In this document: piece after piece, positions 30,426 through 42,000 of the stretch
How the letters are laid out: each line of letters begins with the position of its first letter
How positions within the stretch are numbered: position 1 is the first letter of the stretch
Origin: Acanthamoeba sp. SK_2022b
Taxonomy: Eukaryota > Discosea > Longamoebia > Acanthamoebidae
Direction: 5' to 3'
Assembly: GCA_027943245.1 (NCBI GenBank)
Contig: JANDJZ010000516.1
Span: 1 to 43,586, forward strand
DNA: 43,586 nt
The notes under the pieces: model-generated
What the model saw: the letters and a program-made list of their open reading frames with translations, nothing else
Told to the model about the DNA's origin: nothing
The model's database searches: none
Program-made: the position numbers and the translations under genes

Positions 30426-33400
30426 ATGACCTCGAGGAGGAATGGCTTCGGCCACTCACCCCAACAGTCCTTCGCTCGGCTGATCCTGTTGGCCCACGCC
30501 TTAATTTTGATACTGTCTGGCAGCGTAGAGGCACAGATAAGTAGTTGCGCAATTACAACCGGGTCTCGCTGTGATTACGGGAACTCAGGAAACAGCCCAC
30601 CTCTGGTACACCTTTGGCTTGTCGCTGCCCCCACCACCAATCGTCCATCTATGTCTTACTTGGCTCTCTGTTTTTCACTCGCCAAGACGACGGCCTCGCA
30701 AGTGGTGAGCGACCTTACTACACTTTACGGTGCAAATGCACTGCTAGGCCCAGACTACAACTGGGACAACAACTTTCTGTTCAACCAGACAGTAACGATC
30801 TCGTTCTCCTACGTTATCTTCGACACTGCCTACAACATCAGCTCAACGGACAAGTACCTTGCCATCATCAACATCAACTATAACGAGGCCCAGGCCCTAT
30901 GTCCTGCCGGCTCGGAAGGTGGAGTGGACGTCCAGATCTACACTACGTTCGATCTCGCATGCGCCAGTCCCTCGCCTAGCGCATCGGCCTCTGCGTCGTT
31001 CTCACCGACCAGCTCCCCGACGCCGTCAGTTTCGACGTCGGTAACTCCGACTCCATCACCGACGCCTTCGGTGACTCCGACTTCGTCGCCCACTTCGTCG
31101 CCTACTTCTTCGGGGACAGCCACTCCCACGGTCTCGAAATCAGCATCCTTAACGCCTTCGCCCACCTCTTCCATCTCACCTTCGCCTTCGGGCAGTACCT
31201 CCCTCACTCCCTCGCCTTCGCCCACAATCTCCACGTCAAGCTCGCCTTCGCCCACAGCCTCGGCATCACGCTCGCCTTCGCCCACAGCCTCGGCATCTCG
31301 CTCGCCTTCGCCCACAGCATCCACGTCTCTCTCGCCTTCGCCTACAGCGTCGCAGTCACCCACAAACTCTCCCAGCCCGTCGACCACGAGGTCGCCCACT
31401 CCTTCGCTGTCCACCTCGCCTTCTGCAACGATCAGTATCACTAGTTCGCCGTCCTCCACGCCCTCGCTCACGTTCACTCCCACAACGTCACCCAGTGCCT
31501 CGCCAACGCCCTCGGTCTCAGGGTCTAACTCGCCCTCTTCGAGTCCTACGCCCTCCGCCACGCTCACTCCCACAGTCACTCCTTCCAATTCAAGGACACC
31601 TTCCCAAACCCCCAGCTCCACGCCCACCCCATCCACCACATCAACAACAACACCCACGCCCTCGCCCACGCCTTCTTCTACCCCATCAGTAACCACCACC
31701 ACCACGCCCTCCCGCTCTATGACTCCCAGCCCTACCACGACCCCTTCCTCCACGCGCAGCCCGACCAATTCTGCCACCCCCTCCCCCTCACGGACTCCCT
31801 CGACCTCACCCACCCCCTCTCCGTCCCCGTCACCGAGCTCGACGAGAACGCCGAGTCCCACCAACACTCCGGCGCCCTCGACCTCGGGCGCGCCCACGAC
31901 GACTCCCTCCCAGTCAAATTCCCCGACACCTTCCCCCTCTCCCACATCCTCGACGACTTTCACTCCATCGTCGTCACCCTCCCCCTCGCAGACGCCCAGC
32001 GTATCACCCAGCAGCAGCCATTCGCCGACATCGACGCCCTCGATGTCGCCATCTCGCTCGACCACCCCCACCTTGTCGCCCTCGGCGTCTCAGTCGCCTA
32101 GCATGTCGCCCACAGCGTCGCAAACGCCTAGCCAGTCGCCCTCAGCGTCACCAACACCTAGCCAGTCGCCCTCGGCGTCGCAAACGCCTACTCAGTCGCC
32201 CTCGGCGTCCCCGTCGCCTACAACGTCGCCCTCATCGTCGGCCACGTCCACCACAAGCCCTTCACCAACTCGGTCCTCCACCCCATCCCGCTCGAGCAGC
32301 CCCACCCCGAGCCCCTCGGCCTCCCTGACTCTGAGCCCGTCGCCCACGCATTCGCCGACCCCGTCGCGAAGCGCGTCGCCCAGCCCATCGCCGTCGTTAT
32401 CGGCCGCGGCCTCTACCTCCCCAACGCCGACTCAGTCTCGCACTCCGTCCCCCACCAGCAGTTCCACGATCACTCCAACGGCTTCGACCTCGCTCACCTC
32501 TTCGCCTACGCGCAGCCCGACAGCCTCACCGACCTCCTCCAAAACTCCATCGGCTACCCCGACCTCGACTCCATCTGCCTCACCCTCGTCGTCAACTACA
32601 CCCACCTCCTCCCCATCAGCCTCCGTGTCAGCCAGCCAGTCTCCAACGGCCTCCGTCACGGGCTCGGTCTCTCCCTCGATCTCTGTCTCGCCGTCGCCCT
32701 CGCCAAGCTCCACGCCCTCGTCCACGCCCTCCAGCACGGCCAGCCCTTCCCTCACGCCGACGCTCTCTCCCAGCAGCTCCGTCACGCCTTCACAATCTAG
32801 TACGCCGTCACCGACGCCGCTGGTCAACAACACGTGCCTGTACCAGTTCAACTTGGTGGCCACCCAGAGCACCCCCTTTGCTTCGGTCAGCTCCCAGGAT
32901 GTTTTCCTTTCCGTCCTCTACGGGCAGTGGGGCAAGCTCATCGACCCTGCCAGCCTGAGCATCTACGTGCAGAGTTATACGACGCAGCCCACCATTGTGA
33001 CCTTTAATTACTTCATCTACTTCACACCGGCCTCGATCAACGGCGCCGTGCGGGGCAACATCTCCACAGTATCCGTGGCCACTCTCTTCGTCATCAGCGA
33101 ACCTGAGTCTGCGGCGTCAGTGCAGCTGTCCACGCGACTGTCCGGTCTGAGCTGCTACGTGCCTCCTTCAGTGACTCCCTCTTCCTCCATTACCCCCACG
33201 ACTTCGCCCACAACATCGCCTACGATATCCGTATCTCAGACACCTTCGCCCACACAATCCATGTCCCAGACACCTTCGCCCACATCATCCTCGTCCCAGA
33301 CACCTTCGTCCACCCCATCCATGTCCTCGACCTCTTCGCCCACGCCATCCATAACCCTGACCCCTTCGCCCACGCAATCCCCGTCTCAGACACCTTCGCC

Positions 33401-34070
33401 TACATCGTCCATGTCTCAGTCGCCTACGCCCACATCGTCCTTGTCCCAGACACCTTCGCCCACATCATCCATGTCTCAGTCGCCTACGCCCACATCGTCC
33501 TTGTCTCATACACCTTCGCCCACATCATCCATGTCGCCCACATCATCCGTCTCTGACACACCTTCGCCCACATCGTCCATGTCGCCCACATCATCCGTCT
33601 CTCACACACCTTCATCCACATCATCCATGTCGCCAACATCATCCACCTCTCACACACCTTCGCCCACATCATCCGTAACTCAGACACCTTCGCCCGCTCA
33701 CTCTGTGACGCGGACGCCGACCTCGTCTCCTACGCCCTCCACCACCCCCTCTGCCCCAGCCGTGGTGGCCACCAGCGGCGGAGGCGGTGGCATTGGCATC
33801 ATCGCCGCGGGGGTCGGCATCCCGCTTGGCATCTTGGGCCTGCTGGCCGTGGCCGCTCTGGTCGCGTTGCTCGTGTGGCGGGCCAAGCGTTCCTCGCTGA
33901 ACGAGGTCGAGCCCAACATGATCTGCCTCGACAACATGGTCAAAACGGTTGCGTCGCCCCTCTATCTGGGTCGCAACGAGGTCTTTGTCAACGAGATCTA
34001 CCAGCCCAACGCCAGCGACAACGCCACCATCCACCGGGCCAACCGGGAGAACTGGCACGACGACTTCTAA
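30426..34070 (+). CDS. Mucin-like Ser/Thr/Pro-rich single-pass surface protein
   Basis: Predicted secreted-to-membrane protein of up to 1214 aa. An N-terminal signal peptide ([18 protein letters not shown]) is followed by a small globular domain with [11 protein letters not shown], then about 600 residues of Ser/Thr/Pro in [13 protein letters not shown] units, likely dense O-glycosylation. A second globular domain ([13 protein letters not shown] to [10 protein letters not shown], about 32830-33170) resembles the first in its SQxVxxxLxxLYG start. A second STP block of [14 protein letters not shown] units follows, then a Gly-rich hinge, one membrane helix ([17 protein letters not shown]) and a ~60-residue cytosolic tail with tyrosines in PLYLG and NEIYQPN. 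A likely 81-nt in-frame intron lies at 30606-30686 (CTG|GTACAC to GCCAAG|ACG). A role in adhesion, a glycocalyx or a cyst coat is inference. Start chosen because the signal peptide follows the ATG at 30426; the frame is open further upstream. Confidence 0.85.
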   Translation: MTSRRNGFGHSPQQSFARLILLAHALILILSGSVEAQISSCAITTGSRCDYGNSGNSPPLVHLWLVAAPTTNRPSMSYLALCFSLAKTTASQVVSDLTTLYGANALLGPDYNWDNNFLFNQTVTISFSYVIFDTAYNISSTDKYLAIININYNEAQALCPAGSEGGVDVQIYTTFDLACASPSPSASASASFSPTSSPTPSVSTSVTPTPSPTPSVTPTSSPTSSPTSSGTATPTVSKSASLTPSPTSSISPSPSGSTSLTPSPSPTISTSSSPSPTASASRSPSPTASASRSPSPTASTSLSPSPTASQSPTNSPSPSTTRSPTPSLSTSPSATISITSSPSSTPSLTFTPTTSPSASPTPSVSGSNSPSSSPTPSATLTPTVTPSNSRTPSQTPSSTPTPSTTSTTTPTPSPTPSSTPSVTTTTTPSRSMTPSPTTTPSSTRSPTNSATPSPSRTPSTSPTPSPSPSPSSTRTPSPTNTPAPSTSGAPTTTPSQSNSPTPSPSPTSSTTFTPSSSPSPSQTPSVSPSSSHSPTSTPSMSPSRSTTPTLSPSASQSPSMSPTASQTPSQSPSASPTPSQSPSASQTPTQSPSASPSPTTSPSSSATSTTSPSPTRSSTPSRSSSPTPSPSASLTLSPSPTHSPTPSRSASPSPSPSLSAAASTSPTPTQSRTPSPTSSSTITPTASTSLTSSPTRSPTASPTSSKTPSATPTSTPSASPSSSTTPTSSPSASVSASQSPTASVTGSVSPSISVSPSPSPSSTPSSTPSSTASPSLTPTLSPSSSVTPSQSSTPSPTPLVNNTCLYQFNLVATQSTPFASVSSQDVFLSVLYGQWGKLIDPASLSIYVQSYTTQPTIVTFNYFIYFTPASINGAVRGNISTVSVATLFVISEPESAASVQLSTRLSGLSCYVPPSVTPSSSITPTTSPTTSPTISVSQTPSPTQSMSQTPSPTSSSSQTPSSTPSMSSTSSPTPSITLTPSPTQSPSQTPSPTSSMSQSPTPTSSLSQTPSPTSSMSQSPTPTSSLSHTPSPTSSMSPTSSVSDTPSPTSSMSPTSSVSHTPSSTSSMSPTSSTSHTPSPTSSVTQTPSPAHSVTRTPTSSPTPSTTPSAPAVVATSGGGGGIGIIAAGVGIPLGILGLLAVAALVALLVWRAKRSSLNEVEPNMICLDNMVKTVASPLYLGRNEVFVNEIYQPNASDNATIHRANRENWHDDF
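31211..31360 (+). repeat. 30-bp tandem repeats in the first STP block
   Basis: About five 30-bp units (phase at 31211, 31241, 31271, 31301, 31331), each beginning CTCGCCTTCGCCCACA and coding [13 protein letters not shown] decapeptides. Differences are few, so the array may vary in length between strains. Confidence 0.85.
33236..33700 (+). repeat. 30/48-bp tandem repeats in the second STP block
   Basis: Units built on CACCTTCGCCCACATCATCC code [14 protein letters not shown] peptides; towards the end (about 33525-33660) the period changes to a longer unit with inserted ATGTCGCCCACATCATCC. The change of period suggests unequal crossing-over. Confidence 0.8.
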
Positions 34071-34371
34071 GAGGCAGAGGTTTTTCCTCTCTCTCTCTCT
34101 CTCTTTTGTTGTACTTGAGCCCCCCCCCTCTACTTCCACTGTTCTTTTCTATCCACTCGGTTTCAACCCTTCCTCAAAGAAGGTCCCGAAGCTGATGAGT
34201 TGCACCTCGCGGTCATCTCTCCCGCATCTCTCTATCTCTCTCCCCCCACACTCCAACCAAAACCCCATTTTTGACCTTGGCCGCAGTGTTAATACCATCA
34301 TGACTTCTTCAGCATTCTTTGTTTCCTCTTTCTTTGCTGCGTGTGCTGTGCTGCTTTGTCCATGCGTGGGT
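34071..34371. other. Convergent 3' gap, 301 bp
   Basis: Between the stops of the mucin-like gene (plus) and the MYND/hydrolase gene (minus). Pyrimidine-rich with a CT run at 34088-34104. It should hold both 3' UTRs; no gene seen. Confidence 0.6.
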
Positions 34372-35683
34372 TCACTGTCCGCGGCCGGGGGTGACCTCGA
34401 TGAGGTCCTCGCGCTGCTCGAGGGCCACGCTGCGCAGCCGCAGGTGCTCGGCGAGGAAGGCCATCACGTCCTGCATCTCCTCCCGGCTCTGGATCATGTC
34501 GTGCCCCTTGTCGTACTCCTTCCACTGCACCGCCGCCTTGGCCTCGCCATAGCGGCTCCGCACGTGGACCAGGTGTCGCCGCGCCTGCTCGATGGGCACC
34601 ATGCGGTCCTTGCGGCCGTGGGTCACCAACAGCGGCGTCCGCGCTGTCGTCGCCGTCGTGGGCCCGAGGGGCGTGGTGAGGGCCTCCTCTTCGAGCAGCG
34701 AGCTCGAGACGGCGACGACGCCGCCCAGCGGCCGGTCGAGCGCCAGGGCCAGCCTGACCGCGACCACGGCGCCCTGGCCGTAGACACACGCGTGCACGCA
34801 AGTTAAGTTGGTCGACGCGTGGGGGGGGCATTGGGGGGGGGGGAGCGCATGCGATACCTGCGAGAAGCCCAGCAAGAAGACGCGGCTGGGGTCCCAGTCG
34901 TACTCGCGCTCGAGCACGGCCAAGAAGTCGGCGAGCAGCTGCTGGGCCTTGGCGAGCCCATTCAACCGCCGCTTCTCCTGCGGCGTCGGGGTGATCACTG
35001 GCGAACGAAGATGTTTGGGGGGGGAGGGGGTCAGGCCAGACGCGACGCGACGCGACGCGACACGAACGACGACAGGAGGCGCACGTGAGCCGTCGTCCTG
35101 GTTGAATGCGGGGAACCAGCCGTAGCCGAGCTCGAAGGGCAGGTCGAGCGGCGCGCGCAGGGCGAGGCAGCAGGTCTGGGGCACCGCCATCGTTTTGGCC
35201 AGCGCCTCGTAGTTCTTGTGCGTGTCGCCTGCGTAGTACACGAAGCGTCAGCAAGATAGAGAGAGATAGAGAAAAGCACAGCCTGAGAGTGGGAGGAGGA
35301 GGAGGAGGAGGAGGAGAACCGAGGCCGTGTAGTAGGATGAGGAGGTTCTCGTTGAGCCCGTCCGGGCTCGGCGCGTAGGAGAACACGCGCAGTAGCGGAG
35401 AGGGAAACTTGAGCGGGTCGGGCGCCAGGTCGCGCCTGGTGCCAGCCGTCCGGTCGACCTGTGTCACCTCTGGCCCCACCCGAGGCATGACGGGCCTCGC
35501 CGCTGGCGCTGCCGGCCGAGTAGCGGACGCTGACGCCGGCGGAGGGTGGCACGAGGCCTTGTGGCGCGGCCAGTTGGCGCGCTGGCATGCGGGCGAGCAG
35601 TACCAACGTGCCCTACATCGCGAGCAGCGGAGGGGCGTCTCTGGTGCCTTGCCACACTCCCCGCACGTCTTTGCTGCCTCCAT
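34372..35683 (-). CDS. MYND zinc finger fused to acyl-protein-thioesterase-like hydrolase
   Basis: Four exons: 35683-35320, 35228-35085, 34997-34858, 34773-34372; 349 aa. The N-terminus is a MYND finger (about 7-45): CGECGKAP, CSRCRARWYCSPACQ, then H and C in RHKASC, giving the full zinc ligand set. A Pro/Ala-rich linker leads to an alpha/beta hydrolase of the phospholipase/carboxylesterase (APT, PF02230) type: LLILLHGLGDTHKNY (oxyanion region), PFELGYGWFPAF, nucleophile Ser in GFSQGAVVAV (spliced across exons 3-4), Asp in THGRKDRMVP and His in YDKGHDM. Substrates of such enzymes include S-acylated proteins and small esters. MYND domains usually bind proline-rich peptides, so the finger may target the hydrolase to a partner. 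The fusion is supported by one continuous exon 1. Head-to-head with the Arp2/3-activator-like gene. Confidence 0.9.
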
Positions 35684-35821
35684 CTTTTTTTTTTCTATTA
35701 TTTAATTGTTTTCTTTTATTTTATGGATATTTCTTTCTTCATATCGGAAATTCAGCGACAAATAAATTATACCTGTAGTTTGCGACCGTGGGTTTGTTTC
35801 GCTTCTGGCTAACCTGAAGAG
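35684..35821. promoter_or_regulatory. 138-bp bidirectional promoter
   Basis: Start codons of the MYND/hydrolase and WH2-CA genes are 138 bp apart. The segment is AT-rich (TATTATTTAATTG and ACAAATAAATTATACC), unlike the surrounding exons, consistent with a compact shared promoter. Confidence 0.55.
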
Positions 35822-38433
35822 ATGGCACACTACGGCGGAGGCGGGGGAGGCTACCAGCAACCAGCACCCTACTATCAGCAGGACCCTACAGGTTACGGTG
35901 CCCCGCAGCAGCAACAGCAATGGAGCATGGGACCACCCGGTGGCGGTGGCTACTCTGGCGGCGGCCCAGGGGACTTCACGCCTCTCGACTTCCCCAACTA
36001 CTACTCGACTTCGGGTCCACCTGCCAACCCCACGTCTCCCGCTTGGGGTCAAGGTACACCTTATGTCATAATTAATTATTACTTTCAAATAAATATGTAA
36101 TAATTGTTTTTTTTTCTTTTTCTATTTACTTTATTCGTGGTGCAGGTGCACCTGGCTGGGGCGGGCCACAGCAGGCCTATGGGCAGCCACCGCAGATGGA
36201 GATCTATGGCGGCGGTCCTCCGCCGCAGCAGAGCTTCAACGCGGGCCCACCCGCCAGCTTCGCTCCATCGTTGGGACCCCCGTCGACACAGCCCTACGGT
36301 AGCGCACTTACACGCACGCGCCCCGCTTCATGAGGAATGTCGACGCACGCGCACTCACCACCGCGCCCCTTTTCGTGGCCTTGTGGGTCGTGACCGCAGG
36401 CGCAGCGCCTCTCTCCCAGCCGGCCCAGTACCTGCAGGAGGCGTCCAACTCCAACTACAATGGCCCGCCCACCAACTTTGGCGGCGGCCCGCCCGCCAGC
36501 TCCAACACCTGGACGCCTTCCCACACGACCACCGGTGCGTCCGCTACGTCGCTCAATTAATATTATCTCTATTTTTTAATTATTTTTTCTGCCATTTATT
36601 TCTTTTAATTAATTAATTAACCTTCGCTACATTTTTTTCAGGAGGACCGTACGGCTCGGCCCCTTATCAGTCGAGCAGCGTGGCGGCTCCCTACCACAGC
36701 AGCAGCTCGCTGGGCGTGCCTCCCCCGTCTCTCGGGCCGCCCTACGGCTCGTCCGACGCGGTGGCCGCGCCCCAGAAGCTGGTCGACCTCATCCCGCCCT
36801 CGCTCGGCATCCCGGGCTGGGGCAACAGCCCCGCCCCGGCCACGACCCCCGCCATCTACGGCCAGGAGCCCACCGGCTATCAGCAGCAGCAACAGCAGGA
36901 GGACCAGTGGTGGGCCAAGAACGGCTGGTGCGACGAGAACGGCCTGTGGTGGAGCGAAGAGGAGTGGGCCAAGTTCTATGAAGAGGAGAGGCTGCGCAAG
37001 GTCCCGCTCCCATTTCATCACCAGCCCGTGTGTGTGTGTGGCATGTGTGGCATGCGTGGCATGTGCTCACCGGTGGGGAACGCGTGCAGGAGAAGGAGGA
37101 GGCGCTGAGGAAGGAGCAGGAGGAGGTGGAGGCCAAGAAGCGCGAGTTCCTGGAGAAGGCCAAGGAGCTCGCGGCCATGGAGGAGGAGCAGCGCCGCAAG
37201 GAGCGCGAGACGCGGCGGCAGGAGCGGCGGCAGAAGCGCGAGGCCGAGCTCAAGCTGGAGGCCGAGCAGAGGCGGCTCGAGGAGGAGGAGCGGCAGCGGC
37301 GGGCCATCGAGGAGCAGCTGCGGGTGGCGGCCCAGCAGGAGGAGGAGCGGCTCGCGGCCGACGGCACGAGCAGCGCCGCGGCGGAGGACGAGCGCGTGAA
37401 GCTGCACGCCGAGCGGGAGCGCCTGCTGGCCGAGGAGGAGGCCCGGAAGAGGGCGCTCGAGGAGGAGCGGGAGCGGCTGCGCGCGCTGAAGGAGGCCGAG
37501 GACAGGCGGCTCGACGAGGAGCGCAGGCGCATCGACGAGGAGAAGCAGAAGCTGATGGCCCTCGCGCACGAGCTGCACGCCAAGGCCGAGTCGCAGAGGG
37601 AGGAGGAGGAGGAGCTGCGCCGGCAAAAGCGGGAGAAGAAGCGGCTGGCCGAGGAGAAGCTGCGCCAGCAGGAGCTCGCCCTCAAGGAGGAGAAGGACCG
37701 GCTCGAGCAGGAGCGCCTCAAGCTCGTCCAGCTCGAGCGCGAGCGCCAGGAGGCCGAGGCCCGCAAGCAGCGCGAGGCCGAGCAGGCCGCGCTGGCCCGG
37801 GAGCAGCTCGACAGGGAGGCCAACGAGCGCCGCATGCAGGAGCTGCTCGAGGCCCAGCGCAGGCAGGCCGAGCAGGGCGGGGCCGAGCTCGAGAAGGAGA
37901 TGGCGCGCCTGCGGCTCGAGGAGGAGCGCAAGGCCCGGGACAAGGAGGAGGCCGAGCGCAGGCTCGAGGAGGAGCGCCAGCGGTTCGCCGACATGCTCAA
38001 GCGCAAGGAGGAGGAGCTCGCCGCGCTCGAGCAGGTCATGAGGCAGCAGGAGCAGCGCCTGCGGGAGGAGGCCGAGCGCAAGCTCAAGGCCGCCACCGCC
38101 GCCGCCCTCGCCCAGGCCCAGGCCCAGGCCCAGGCCCAGTCCACGCCGGCGCCGGCGCCTCTCCCACAGGAGCCCACTCCTGGCCCCGCGGCTGGCGGCG
38201 ACACGGGCGGCGATGCCCCGCCGCCCCCGCCGCCGGCTCCGAACGCGCCTCCCGCGCCGCTCCCGCCTCCCGCGCCGTTGGCCCCCGCAGCGCCGGCCGT
38301 GCTCCGAAAGGTGGACGCTGCCGACCGGCCGGCCGCCGCCAGCGGTACCGCCCCCCCCCCAACACAGCAACGCCGGCCATGCCAACCACCACTCTTGCCC
38401 GATGACCCATCGACAACCGTTGACACACGCGTA

Positions 38434-38465
<32 letters not shown>

Positions 38466-38472
38466 GTGTGTG

Positions 38473-38512
<40 letters not shown>

Positions 38513-38906
38513 TGACAACAGGTGAAGGCGTGTCGCTGATGGACCAGATCGGCAGCGTGGGTGCGTCCAAGCTACGTCACGTCTCCGCCGAGGACAAGCA
38601 GAACGCCTCGGCGACCAAGACCGGCGTACGTTGGCCTGTGCCTCGGCTACCCTCCCCGGACCGAGGAAAGTTTGCTGACGTTATGTGGCCGCGGGTTGTG
38701 CTCGGAACAGAACGACTCGGACTTCATGAGCCTGATGATGGCAGCAATTGGCTCGCGCAGAACGGCCATGGAGTACGTCTTTCTCTCTCTCCCTTTCCAA
38801 GGCTTTTGTAGCTCGGGCCACTACACCAACCCCCCCCCACATCGCTCACCAAAATTACAACAGGGACAGCGACAGCGAAAGCGAGGGCAACGACGAGGAG
38901 TGGTAG
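35822..38906 (+). CDS. WH2-central-acidic protein, probable Arp2/3 activator
   Basis: Eight exons: 35822-36053, 36146-36298, 36400-36534, 36642-37000, 37090-38344, 38522-38625, 38711-38772, 38864-38906; 780 aa. N-terminal ~260 residues are Gly/Tyr/Pro/Gln-rich low complexity. A Trp-rich motif follows (QWWAKNGWCDENGLWWSEEE, about 265-285), then ~340 residues of dense Glu/Arg/Lys repeats with no helix breaker, a long single alpha-helix or coiled coil (294 to ~630), an (AQ)n step and a proline-rich segment (PPPPPPAPNAPP). The C-terminus is modular: a WH2-like SLMDQIGSVGASKLRHV (about 715-730), a central-type amphipathic MSLMMAAIGSRRTAM (752-766) and an acidic tail EDSDSESEGNDEEW ending in Trp. 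This WH2-central-acidic order with a Trp near the end is what binds actin monomers and Arp2/3 in WASP, WAVE and WASH. No WH1, GBD, SHD or WAHD domain is seen, so it is not a standard member. Confidence 0.85.
38437..38511 (+). repeat. (GT)n microsatellite in an intron
   Basis: Interrupted GT run (two TT breaks) ending nine bases before the acceptor of exon 6 of the WH2-CA gene; a GU run in the transcript. It is also open in frame as Val/Cys codons, which makes spurious read-through ORFs. Confidence 0.95.
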
Positions 38907-39038
38907 AGCCATTCATCAGGCCGGTCGCACGGCTCTTGTCCTTCAACAACACGTCGGTGCCGCTACGTGGCTGGCGAGGACGCGTGGCCTGGAAGCCCGT
39001 TCCAGGAATTTGTGCTTACATTTTTCCGGGTAGAGGCA

Positions 39039-39044
39039 AATAAA
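39039..39044 (+). terminator. AATAAA polyadenylation signal of the WH2-CA gene
   Basis: Canonical hexamer 132 bp past the stop codon and only 40 bp before the next gene's start codon, so the two transcription units nearly touch. Confidence 0.55.
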
Positions 39045-39084
39045 GCAACAAAGAAGAACACAAGCTGATTATGCCGCAACGAGA

Positions 39085-42000
39085 ATGGTGCTGCTGTACA
39101 TCTTGTTGACCGTGTCGGCTCTCGTTTTCCTCTACTTCAAGGTGCGGCCGCCTGTTGTGGCAAGGAAAGCGCTATACATAGATTAAATGGCCAATTAATT
39201 ATGCTGCTATGGTGTGGACTTGGTTGTAGGTGTTTGCGAAGAAGAAGAGAACGAAGCAGCTCACCACGACGCAGGCCGATGCGACGCGAGTTCCAGAGGA
39301 GACGCGCCAGGCCGTCTGGGAGCTGTTCAAGCGCAGCTTCGTCAACGAGTTCAAGGGGTTTAAAGATTTCGACGATTACCTCCTCACTCGCTCTCTACTA
39401 CTCTTCCATGACACCACCAGAGAGAAGCAGTTGCAAGGGTTTATCATCTTTCACATCGTCGATCGCGTAGTGGACGGTCGCGAGCTGACCGTCGTCGTCG
39501 GTGACTTCTTCACAGTGACCGCCGACTACCGACGCCAAAGCACACCCATCTACGCCCTTCTGAGGCTGTGCATCGCCACCAAGCTCAAGAATCCATTCAA
39601 AGAGATGTACTACTTCTTCATCACCTACTCGTTCAAGTCGTACCTCAGCTTCAGCCGATCGATGGGCGAGTTCTACCCGTGCCGTGTGCGACCGACGCCC
39701 CCCTTCGAGCAGCGCGTGCTCGATATGCTGGGCACCGAGAGCGCGGGCGACTGGGGCACTTACAACCCGCATACGTGCGTCATCGAGAGCCTGGCCGTGA
39801 AACAGAGCGCCAGCGCCGGTGGCGTGGAAGAGGGCCGCTTGTCGGATCTAGCACGGTCGAGGCCGCGAGATCTAAGCACTACGTGGATGTGGTTCGCCCA
39901 GCAGAACCCCAACTTCGCCAAGGGCGACTGCTTGTGTGTGCTCTGCAGCATCGACCTCAAGAACATGCTGCACGGCGCCAAGAACTCCATGTTCCGCGCC
40001 CTCGGCCTCGGTTCCAAGCGCATGACCCAGCCCGTACGCAACCCGCCCTTGCCGCGTTCTTCCTATTATTATTACTTTATACAAAAAAAAAGGCTATTTA
40101 TTGTTTATTTATTTATTTTAACGCTACTCTCTTTCATAGAATAAGCCGTTGTCTTTCGGTATGGCCGAGACCAGAACCGACGATGTGCAGGTGCCTCCCT
40201 TTCCTCTGCTCTTGTCTTTTTTCCGAGCGAACGACTGAGGGTCGTGGTTTCGTTGATACGAGCAGAGGAAGGAGCCCGAATCGTTCATGATCTCGATCAA
40301 GGACGAAGAGCTGGACGACCTGACGGAGAGGCTTGAGAAAACTCGTTGGCCCGATCAGTTGGAGCTTGCTCCCGATGCCAAGTGGTCCTACGGAACCGGT
40401 ACCCGCTTTCATCATGTGTGCCGCGTCTCGAATCCATGCGCCCCTTGTCCTGACACTCCCCTGCGCTCTTTCCACTGCGATCAACAGATCTTGACTATAT
40501 GAAGCAACTCACCAAATACTGGGCGAACGACTACCTCGACAACTGGAGTATGCACGAGAAACGACTAAACCAATTCCCTCACTACAAGATCGAGGTACGC
40601 CAACATGTCATCGCTGTGTCCGCATACGTCCATAGAAGTAGTTTAAAAACAACGAATCATTGCCCGTGCCGCAGATCGAGGATCGTCAGGTCCACTTTAT
40701 CCACGTCAAGTCTGCCAAAGAGGACGCCATTCCTATCATCCTGCTGCATGGGTAGGCCTTTGCCTTTCTCTGTGATTTCTCGATTTGGCGCCAGCACAGC
40801 CACTGACTGGAGCTTCTTCGGTATTGCCGTGACTCAGATGGCCGGGTTCTTTCTACGAGTTCCACAAGCTCATCGGACCGCTCACTCGTCCCGAGAGGCA
40901 CGGAGGCCAATCGGAACATGCATTCCACGTCGTGGTTCCCTCATTGCCTGGTGCGTTTGTCCTCTCTCTCTCTCTCTCTCTCAAATGAGCCCAGTCTCGC
41001 GTTGGTGCGGTTGGCTTACCAAGTGTTGAGTGCAGGCTATGGGTGGTCAGAAGCGCCGCTGAATCCTGGCTGCGATGTGCAAAAGGTGGCCAACATGATG
41101 GTGAGCCTGATGGAAACGCTGGGCTACAAGCAGTACGTGGCCCAAGGCGGCGATTGGGGTCACCTCGTGGCGGCGCACATGGGCATCATCGACGCCCAGC
41201 GTTGTCTCGCTATTCACCTCAACATGGTGCGTGTCGTTCATTTCCTCCCCCATCCCCACCCGATCGCCGTTTGTTCGTTTAACCGACGCTTCACGTTCTT
41301 CAGGTGGCTGTCGAGCCTCGGAGTCTCATCGTCAAGGCCAAGATGGCGTTTGATGTGATCTTCCAAAGGTTAGACTTTATTATTATTACTATTATTATTT
41401 AAATGATTATTATTACTCGATTTAAAAATGGCCCACACTCAACCGAGCGCCCATGCCCGCAGATGGCGATTGACGGCCAAGGAGAGGGAGTGGTTGAACG
41501 GCTTCGATAAATTCGTGGAGGAAGAGACCGGTTACATCGACATCCAAGCCACCAAGCCGCAGACGATCGGCTACGCCCTTCAAGACTCCCCAAGTACGCG
41601 CCGCCGCCCCAACTTGCGGCCACCAGGCCCACCGCACTCACTCGCACCCCTTTGTGCCACCGGGACAGCTGGCCTGGCGGCGTGGATAGTCGAGAAGTTC
41701 AGGTCGTGGAGTGACTGCAGCGGCGACTTGGAGACGCGATTCAGGTGAGCTTTCCTTTCTCCTTTCCCCTCTCCCTGTTGGCAGCGAAGACTCAACCACT
41801 CTGTGTGCGTTGCTTTGCTCCGACAGCAAGGACGACCTGCTCACCAACATCATGATCTACTGGCTCACCGGCTCGGTCACTTCGGCAGCGCGCCTCTACT
41901 ACGAATCCAAGAAGAGCGGCAACTTTACCTCGCCGCCTATTCCAGGTACGTGTGTGTTTGCTTTTTGTTTTGTTTTTGCTTTTTTTTTTTGCTTTTTTTT

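Noticed and set aside
33236..33700. CRISPR-like regular repeats
   Set aside because: The 30-bp periodicity is in-frame Ser/Thr/Pro coding repeat without unique spacers, in a eukaryotic gene.
36789..38570. Long minus-strand frames (up to ~590 codons) over the WH2-CA gene
   Set aside because: Antisense of GAG/CGC-rich helix codons gives Ser/Leu-rich shadows; the plus strand has the introns and the WH2-CA ending.
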